Shown here: positions 57,052 to 64,000 of the stretch, piece after piece
Numbering within the stretch: position 1 is the first letter of the stretch
How the letters are laid out: each line of letters starts with the position of its first letter
Assembly: GCA_030374765.1 (NCBI GenBank)
Contig: JARGXX010000016.1
Coordinates: 1,488,001 to 1,552,000, forward strand
Length of the DNA: 64,000 nt
DNA from: Agarophyton chilense
Lineage: Eukaryota > Rhodophyta > Florideophyceae > Gracilariales > Gracilariaceae
Reading direction: 5' to 3'
The notes under the pieces: model-generated
What the model saw: only the letters and a program-made list of their open reading frames with translations
What the model was told of the DNA's origin: nothing
Database searches by the model: none
Made by a program: the position numbers and the translations under genes

Positions 57052-57718
57052 TGTAGTATTCTCCTATGTCGGGGAATCCGATAGGATGATTTTTCGCGAA
57101 GTCGCGGTTGGAACTCATAAGTGAGTGATGTCATCAAACTTGTGATATGAAACGACACACCGCGTAGGATGCCAGGAGGCAGGGTACATTAGTGGAACAA
57201 GTGGTATCACGAGTGGACTGGCTTGCAACGGCGCATGTAGTGGCGATCCACGTGGCAGGTTTTACTACCCTTTGTAGCTAGACGTCTATTAGGGACCATA
57301 CCCATACAGTGGTTTGGCTAAGTGGGTGACCACTGGGTATTATTTATATATTTATTTGGGCACTCACCCTGGCACACAGTATATAGTGCACCAGAGGTGA
57401 GCGCCGACTCCAAGTAAAGGAGACAACATGGGCATCATGACTATTCTGTTCCTCCCTTAGGATTCCTTAACCGGAGATCCGGACGAGCTATAATAGATAG
57501 TCAGCCCCCAACCACTTCACGAGCCGTCTCGTACCTACGTTCTCTCAACGTTTTACATTTGCACTTTTCACCCTCGCTGGCGAGTAGTGGCCTTACACCC
57601 CACTTCCAGCTCGCTGGCGTTGTAGCTCTACCACCCCTTTCACTTCGCCGCAAGCGACCCATCGGCAGTCCGAACGCTGTCGCAGGTGTCTGCTCTCTCC
57701 GTTAGAGCGGATACTACA
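57052..57718. repeat. 667-bp solo LTR with CTCAT target duplication
   Basis: Starts TGTAGTAT and ends ATACTACA, an 8-base perfect inverted terminus, and is flanked on both sides by CTCAT (57047-57051 and 57719-57723). So it is a solo LTR left by recombination between the two LTRs of an element that had inserted into the copia fossil. A diverged relative begins at 63628. Confidence 0.9.
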
Positions 57719-60289
57719 CTCATATTCAGTCATTCACCGTCATCGAAACTGTCACAGTTAGCTTCCAAACACTCCCCACTGGACCGCTCACTAAAGCGTG
57801 CAGGACGTACAAAGCTATCTTGAAGTGACTGTCTCTAAGGCCCGCATCAAAAAAAAACCACACCACAAGACAGTACAAACATAGGGTATTGGGAAAGTCC
57901 TCTCATCGGAGGTTTGCGGTCCCACGCCATGTGCATCTCCATATCGTAATCTATACTTGAAAACATTTTTAAAACTCTCTAGTAGTTATTTAAACAGGCA
58001 CTTAACCCCGAGCCGTCAAGGAATCCATAAGATAAACGCCTTAGTGATACGTCTATAAAAAACGCCATATGCAACTGCTGCCATCTTTCTGTCAGATAAC
58101 TCAAAGAATAATTCAGCAGCATCCTCCGGTAACACACCTAAACAACCCCGGCATCCTATAACATACATTCGCTGCATACAATCCCTATAAAACGCCATCA
58201 CGGAACGGATGAACCCAACAATGTGCTCCGTTACCAGAGCACATCTTATTAACAGCAGAGTCAGTGACCAGTTTTTGGAACCGGCCATAAGAGAAACAAA
58301 ACATTGCTTACAAGTCAATCCACACCCCACACTCCAGCACAGGGAGAATCCCATACGAGGCACTATTCGGATCAACCACAAACCCCACGGCTCTCTTCGC
58401 TTTCGGGCAATTAAGATACGCATATAGGCCCGTCGAAACCAACATGCAAACGAAGCTGTACAGTAGAAATTTCCCTTGTGGATACATGTACAGCATGAAC
58501 CCAATAAACATAATGGTCATGGCCATCGGAAGTGGCAAATACACCCAAATCCATTGCTCAAACAACCACCTTTACCAGCGAGAAAAAGATCCAATAGCCA
58601 GCCAATTCCGAGCATTCGAAAACAATGTCACGCACCAAACACCCTCACAAACTACTTAGAAGACCCCACCACTGTTCTCGCGAAAGAAAGCCAGAAAAAA
58701 CCTAGACCCCGCCAAATGGGCCATAGCGCACTGTAGCAAACTAGAAAAACTACAGAACCTGAAATCAATAAAATGGCTCCCCAGCCCCATGCTTCCCAAA
58801 CCTCTTATCCCTCCCACCATTAAGTACCGCTACAACCGATGCCCGGACGGCAAGATCAAGAGACATAAATCGAGATGCTCATTTCGCGGGGACAGAGTAA
58901 TCCTTGATGAAGATTTCGAACCAAGTGAATCAGCGGCACAAATATCTCAGAAATCCTCTGTTCGACTAATATTCGCCTTGCTTGCATAACACAATCTAGC
59001 CATTGAAGATTTTGAAACAACACCGGCCTTCACACATGAAGAGTGGTAACATCCCAACGCTGTTTACGTATGTCGACATCCCAAAATTTATGGTCCATAC
59101 AACCATAAAGAGCGAGGTGGGCAACCTGATTTTAAATCTCTATGGCAAAACTCCAGCAGGGCATTACTCCCGGGAAGAGGCATGAAAGTATTTGATCTAT
59201 TTTGGTTACCGTCAATCACCCGATGACCCAGCCCTGTTCATCTTTTGGGACAGTCCCGCCTCATATAGTGTACTTTATCTCAACATTAACAAAATCCCAG
59301 TGGCTTTAACGAATCCTCCATCCACTGAAAAATCCCACGCACAGCTGCAAACGAAGTACATTATCAAGCGGCTTGGCACACCACCTCAATACTTAGGAGG
59401 GAAGGTGACGACCGAACCCAATGGCACCATCATTATATCCCAAACACACACGATCCAACAATAAATTACTCTCAGAGGGCTTTAGAAGGTCATTGGAAAA
59501 CAAAATGAATATATCTGAGGCCGTGGGTACAATCCCCTCTTCAGATGAAACCCTATCACAACGATCGAAACATCTATACTGCCAAATAGTGGGCCTGCCA
59601 CTTTGGCTTGCTGACTACACAAGACGGGATCTCGAATTCACCACATCTAAACTAGCACTTGCACTAACCATGCTCATAGAGACACACTGGAAACAAATCC
59701 ATTCCGTTGCGCGCTACCTCAAACAAACCGCCAACCAAGTGCTCTGCTATACCCAGAGCCATTTAAAAACCTCCTCCGATTCTCCATTAGTTTCACACCA
59801 GGACTCCAACTTCGTGGGCGACAGTACGACACGAGGTACCGCCTATGGTGCCACATACTACCTAGAAGACATGCTCATAGACTGTTCATCCAGAAAACAA
59901 CACACACCAGCCCTTTCAATATGTAAATCTAAATTTATAGCCGCCACACCCTCCACAGCCGATAACATCCTTTTTCGCCGATTATTCGACTTCATGGGCT
60001 TCTCTGTATTGAAACCATCCACCATTAGAATCTAAAACCAACCCGGCAACGCTGCAGCACTCCATCAAGACACAACGAAACATCAAAAGTATATTGACCT
60101 CCGGCATCCCCTTCTGCGTTACCACATCCGAGCCAGCATTGCTGTCGAGAACGTCCCTTCAGTTCAGAAAAGAGCAGATATCATGAGAAAACCAGTTAAG
60201 CTACAAGCCATGGAACGAAACGTTACCCAATTACAGATGAATGAACCCACATGTAAACGGAAAAGACGAGATGCTAGCGTCTGAGCTAC

Positions 60290-60455
60290 TGTCATCAAGC
60301 ACCCTTGGTGCGCTTACCTCTAGAAGCGAACCATCATCACGATGTCATCGAACAGCCTGTGGAAGCGTAACAAATCAATGAAACGCCAAGCCCCACGACG
60401 AGCGATCATCTGCATGGGCATCGATTTTCTCTTCTCACATTTTTTGGGCACGTTC
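60290..60455 (+). repeat. Copia 3' terminal repeat
   Basis: Starts TGTCATCAAGCACCCTTGG directly after the last pol-like residues. Homology to the 5' copy fades at about 60455. Confidence 0.65.
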
Positions 60456-60544
60456 TACACCAGGGCAGACCCACTTTGAGTCCTAGACACTCGAAATCCT
60501 CTAAGTGTCACTTGGAAAGTTGTAACGCAATGACTGCTGGGTCA

Positions 60545-60615
60545 GCGTACGGGTCTCGACCGGTGGTAGCGTGGTAGAGCGGGTCCTAAGGTTCGAATCC
60601 TTGACGGCGGCACTC
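60545..60615 (+). ncRNA. tRNA-derived relic (D arm and T arm, no anticodon arm)
   Basis: GGTAGCGTGGTAGAGCGGG looks like a tRNA D arm / A box, and AAGG-TTCGAAT-CCTT is a perfect T arm with a seven-base loop / B box. Only about ten bases lie between them, too few for an anticodon arm, so it cannot be a working tRNA. A tRNA-derived SINE head or a plain relic are the alternatives. Confidence 0.4.
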
Positions 60616-61222
60616 CCAGAGTACTTGGTGCAATGGGCTGGGGTTTGATGCGTAGTCCTACAGGTTGGAGCTACGGAAACGATGGCTTGAAGACCAATTG
60701 TTGGAACTTATTTACGAAAGGGGTTAATTTAGTATCCTAACGGAGCCTACCTTAGTCTAAGGGAGAAGCATCACTCGAGCCAAGTAAAAAGTACTGGGGA
60801 GGCAATGGGATCTCCCAGGCACTGTTGTGATAATCTATTACACTAATTAAAGTAAATTAATAAACTACATGAGTCCACATGAGGTCTACCCGTCCACGTG
60901 TCGTCTGTAAGATACCTCAGGACCCGGCGGCTTACAGAGCTTAACCATTATCATCGCTCCTTCACAAAAGCTTTTGGAAAATAGACATTTTGCCGCCAAT
61001 GTGTAAATGGTCAAAAACCATGTTTCCTTGGGAAAACGAAACTCAAAGTACAATGTGCAGCCAATATAAGCCAGTAAAAAGATTAAAATAGATGCAGTCT
61101 CCAATCTAAAGCTTTCAGTGTTCCACCATAACCATTATGAGTGTTCCAGGAACAACGGCCCAGACAGAAGCCTCCCCAACTACTCTGTGGTATTCCACTG
61201 AAGACTGTAGGGGTCTCGGTGC
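60616..61222. other. Spacer without genes, possibly SINE body or LTR piece
   Basis: Continues from the tRNA-like sequence through TTGTTGGAACTTATTTACG (a start common for LTRs) and AT-rich DNA. A 72-codon frame at 60886-61104 (minus) has no recognisable domain. Confidence 0.3.
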
Positions 61223-61953
61223 TGTGGGTATCCACAGGAATAACCGCGAAGAGCGGGTGTCGCCTTGCGAGCGAGGGTTTTTAAATAAGAAGAGAGTGCG
61301 GAAAGCAGCCAGGTGTACCTGAACAATGGGGGAAATACGTGTACTCACGAAGCGTATGTCCAGATGTGGCGGTACGTAATGCACACGAGTTCGGCTCGAC
61401 AACCCTTGTGACAGCACAAGTAACCAGGTGACAGTGGAGAAAACAACACACACACACACACACACACAGAAAGCTGTAGAAAAAGGGTGGTAAACACGCA
61501 ACAGTAGAGGGTATCCTCAGAACAAGAGCTACAGCTCAGAACGGTTAAGAACTGATAGTATAGGTGCCGTCTTGTGGTAAACTACTTTAGGATTTCTAGG
61601 AATCACCAAGATGGTGTTTTTGGGTTCGTTCGCCTTTGCCGTCCTCACCTGGGCCTTGCGCCCTTTAATGTACCAAGAGGCAAAGAAAGTACAGTACAGT
61701 AAAACATTCACATGGCGTGCCACTACATAATAATCTAAATAATACCAAATAAAATATTTGGTGGGGGCACCCTACAGTGTACACTAAATACAGTACTTCC
61801 CAATTAAATTTCTCCTGTCCCAATCTTTCCATGAAGTAATTCTTCTCATAACTTCTCGTAATCGAGTATAGCTCAAGCAATAGCTTATGAATGCCCTATC
61901 GCGACTTCGAAGTATTTCGATCGGTCTAACTCAGGGGCATCCAGAATGCTACA
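61223..61953 (-). repeat. 731-bp chromovirus LTR, copy 2
   Basis: Same length and orientation as 31123-31853. On the minus strand it starts TGTAGCATTCTGGATG and ends ATACCCACA. An (AC)n tract at 61446-61469 is longer than in copy 1. No polypurine tract or matching 5-base flanks are seen, so whether it is a solo LTR is unclear. Confidence 0.8.
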
Positions 61954-62054
61954 TAATCACAATTCCAATTTTAGTGTTGAGCCGTCAATCAAGTCACTCT
62001 ATCCAGAAAAGGTCACTGCACACACTACTGCCCAGAAGAAAAGCTTCAAACAAT

Positions 62055-62390
62055 ATGAAACAGCCAAAACATGTGTACTCCCAGCATTATAACGATGACA
62101 CAGTAGATATACTGTTCAAGATGATGACAAAAGCAGGGTATGGGGCCAGAAAGAAACAAAAAAGTTTGAAGGACGTATTCCCAAACGCAACTGAGCTCGG
62201 CAAGAAAGACCATGGCGTGCTTAGGTCTCCCAAGGGATGGCAGAAGGAATTTACCAGAATCAAACAGGAATAATCGTCTTATGTTTACAAATTAAGTGGA
62301 TCAGGACGGAATGGAGACGATGTAAGCTTATTCAATACACCAGAGTTTTTTCAACAGATTCATGAGCTGAAAGAAAAGAGCCCGCGATGA
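62055..62390 (+). pseudogene. Myb/SANT-like Harbinger partner protein, one stop
   Basis: Starts MKQPKHVYSQHYNDD. The order is that of the Myb/SANT-like domain of PIF/Harbinger accessory proteins: DDTVDILFKMMTKAG, KDVFPNATELGKKDHGVL, SPKGWQKEFTRIKQE, then after one in-frame stop (62271-62273) YKLSGSGRNGDD and TPEFFQQIHELKEKSPR, which matches the usual L..LSGFGWD...P..W. tail. In the family this protein binds the transposase and DNA and helps its nuclear import. Only the stop at 62271 clearly breaks it. Confidence 0.55.
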
Positions 62391-62689
62391 TCCACCTGCT
62401 GTCATCGCAACGGATGTAGTAAGTTCGGTCACAAAATCGGCGATTTCTAGCTCCAGGACAAGGTGAAAACCTCTCATACGGCAATGCCAGAAACATTCAT
62501 CCAATCGAAGGAACCGCGATTAAGTTCTAGTCAAAGAGCCTCAAAGCAGCTTTGCTGAGGGTGAGAAATCGCGCACAGTGCTGGAGAAGCTGATCAAAAA
62601 GGTTTGACACAACAAGAAAACACCGCAGGTAAACTCTACCTGTCTACATTTCATAAATTGTTATGAACGTAATTAATCAACGCGTGGAG

Positions 62690-63661
62690 TTGACGCTTTC
62701 TACCTGCAGTATCCGCAGGGATTGTTTCGTCCTGTTTTAAAACCTCGTCTTGTGGTTGAAAAGAATCTTGGAACGCTCCGTCATCAATTGAAATCTTGTG
62801 TAAAACTATACACGCAATTTACATGGAAACAATTTCTTCTTCATGATGCATCCTCAGTCCGTCTTTCAGAGCCATAAAACGGTGCTTGAGGATAACAAAC
62901 GCAAATTATGCGAGCTTTCAAGTTTGACTGGCTATAGAACCTCAGTGTTCTAAGACCGGCTTTACGACCTGTTCTCTGACGCTGGTTGTCCTTATCATCT
63001 TCCCATTGAGCGTAAAAGCACAGTGTTCTGTCAAATATGGCCGAATAGCTATATCAACTACTCAGAGATCAGGAATTTGTGCTCCAATCCATAGATCTTC
63101 ATCGATGTTTCGTTTCAAGGACGAATGATCATATATTGTACAGTCACACAAAACTACAGGACGCCCATTGTAGGCGTTGATGAATTTTCTGTTGGCAGTA
63201 ACAACAACAACAATTACTATACTCGGATACCCTTTGTAACATCTGTATTAGTAGTACTCGTCATTTGGAATGGACAGCCACCTCAAATGCTCTCCTTCAG
63301 CTGCCCCCAGACATTACGGAAGTCCTTCTATATCTTGAAATTCTTTCATAGCCTCCGTCACATTGGCTTCACCTACAGGAAACTGCATTTAGCTCCAATA
63401 TTGTGCGCATATTGCTTCCACCACCTCGGTTATTGACGAAAAAACTCTACTTTTACCAATCCCTAACTGTCACGCAGCCTTTTCACTCGTGAAACCACTA
63501 ATATCTATGAGAAAGGCAGCTAGTTCTGATTCAGCGCGTAATGAGGATCGAAAAAGCCTAGGAGTTCTTTTGGTGAAAAATGCAAAACATTCTGCTCCAA
63601 GAATCAGAATGTATAGAATTATGGCTCTGTAGTATTCTGCACCTTCGAATAGCCAATGCAT
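62690..63661 (-). pseudogene. PIF/Harbinger (HARBI1-like) transposase relic
   Basis: Minus-strand pieces in order: AAFLIDISGFTSEKAA and a helix-turn-helix-like LGIGKSRVFSSITEVVEAIC (63470-63580 and on), FQDIEGLP near 63330 and a GAAEGEHLRW segment where the family has GAIDGTHI (so the first Asp is lost), YKGYPSIVIVVVTANRKFINAYNGRP, and a C-terminal KHRFMALKDGL...IVLHKISID near 62800. At least four in-frame stops are present. It is clearly different in sequence from the transposase at 36949. Confidence 0.6.
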
Positions 63662-64000
63662 CCTTTTTTTCTTCTGAGTACGATGATACTCATAGAAGGC
63701 TGTGACGGCATGGATTGAGTTATGAGCGGCGTCCCGCAGAGGTTGTATGTTTCACGTGCGAGTTGGTTTGCAACGGCGCATCCGGATCGTCCTTTCGTAG
63801 GGAAACGAAGAATTGGAAACGGCAAATGCATTGGACAGCCACGTGGAAGGCAAGTCTATCCTTCGTAGACGGAAGCCTATTAGAGCCGATTACTCTATAC
63901 GGTAGAGGGGCTAATTGGCTACTCAAGGTTTATATATAGATATTAATTTTGGGGCATAACTTCTGTGCACAGTACATATGGTTCAGAGGTGAGCGCCAAC
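63628..64000. repeat. LTR of the 667-bp family, cut by the window end
   Basis: Starts TGTAGTATTCTGC and shares GGTTTGCAACGGCGCAT and CAGAGGTGAGCGCC with the solo LTR at 57052. It is diverged. It interrupts the N-terminal part of the Harbinger transposase. Confidence 0.7.

Larger units (their letters stand above)
55130..60455 (+). mobile_element. Ty1/copia retroelement (fossil) with nested solo LTR
   Basis: Plus-strand parts in Ty1 order: integrase C-terminal region (about 58200-58600), RT from about 58740 (IKWLPSPMLPKPLIPP, then DGKIKRHKSRCSFRGD), RT middle with YFGYRQSPDDPALFIF (59192-59464), and the Ty1-type RNase H (59560-60035: VGLPLWLADYTRRDLEF, VARYLKQTA, then a final KHQKYIDLRHPLLR segment near 60080). 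Terminal repeats start TGTCATCA at 55130 and 60290 and can be matched for about 170 bases. Gag and protease were not clearly recognised in 55400-56960. It is broken many times, hence old. A solo LTR of another family (57052-57718) sits inside. Confidence 0.8.
61954..63661. mobile_element. Second PIF/Harbinger element with Myb-like partner gene (decayed)
   Basis: Two convergent readings make up this element: a Myb/SANT-like frame on the plus strand at 62055-62390 and a HARBI1-like transposase on the minus strand at about 62690-63661. This two-gene make-up is typical of PIF/Harbinger. Its left side abuts an LTR and its right side is cut by another LTR starting at 63628, so its termini are not visible. 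Confidence 0.6.

Noticed and set aside
58016-58504. 162-codon minus-strand frame rich in Cys and Trp
   Set aside because: Antisense shadow of the copia integrase tail on the plus strand.
55130-60455. 5-base target duplication around the copia element
   Set aside because: The right edge of the 3' repeat is too diverged to place, so no flanking match could be claimed.

Overview
The window is repeat-rich nuclear DNA of a eukaryote. It holds one small island of host genes (about 22.1-27.6 kb) in a much larger field of dead or dying mobile elements of at least nine kinds. The host genes that can be read have no introns, are short and sit close together: a two-finger C2H2 protein, a multi-pass nucleotide-sugar/triose-phosphate-type transporter, an unrecognised multi-pass membrane protein and a FUN14-family protein. 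Compact intron-poor genes in a sea of Ty3, Ty1, DIRS-like, Tc1, PIF/Harbinger and rolling-circle elements would fit a red alga or another protist-grade alga; an oomycete-like genome is not excluded. That is inference from layout, not from a species-specific marker. Layout, left to right: 1-2.6 kb, the 5' end of a Ty3-like element pointing left, with an 889-bp LTR (1743-2631). 2.6-4.1 kb, gag of a second Ty3-like element on the minus strand. 4.9-10.15 kb, a head-to-tail array of Helitron-like units (two full units of 1859 and 1968 bp plus an older partial one), each ending in the same hairpin and starting with TC. 10.2-13.3 kb, scraps: a Tc1-like fragment, a degenerate short-period satellite and a dispersed repeat. 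13331-14219, a second 889-bp LTR, inverted relative to the first, followed by the pol half of the second Ty3-like element (to about 17.7 kb). 17.8-22.1 kb, no gene that can be defended. 22.1-27.6 kb, the host island; transporter and membrane protein diverge from a 336-bp GC-skewed promoter. 28.1-28.5 kb, a Tc1-like DNA-binding fragment. 29.06-36.87 kb, a Ty3 chromovirus on the minus strand into which the 3' part of another chromovirus (LTR 31123-31853) has been inserted. 36.9-38.05 kb, a PIF/Harbinger transposase. 38.3-41.4 kb, a DIRS-like tyrosine-recombinase retroelement. 45.5-47.1 kb, a badly decayed Tnp2/CACTA-like transposase. 50174-51734, a complete Tc1 element with TIRs, a TA duplication and one frameshift. 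51.9-52.3 kb, a pogo-like scrap. 55130-60.45 kb, a Ty1/copia element carrying a solo LTR of another family (57052-57718, perfect CTCAT duplication). 61223-61953, a second copy of the 731-bp chromovirus LTR. 61.95-63.66 kb, a second PIF/Harbinger element with a Myb/SANT-like partner gene, itself split by another LTR at 63628. Two points stand out. First, the rolling-circle-like tandem array carries an arginine-rich, STPR-like peptide and hairpin-forming minisatellites. Second, the two inverted 889-bp LTRs share one GATTC target duplication across 11 kb, which points to an inversion (or an assembly error) with a breakpoint inside a nested retroelement. No CRISPR, rRNA or intact tRNA was seen; one tRNA-derived relic lies near 60.57 kb.
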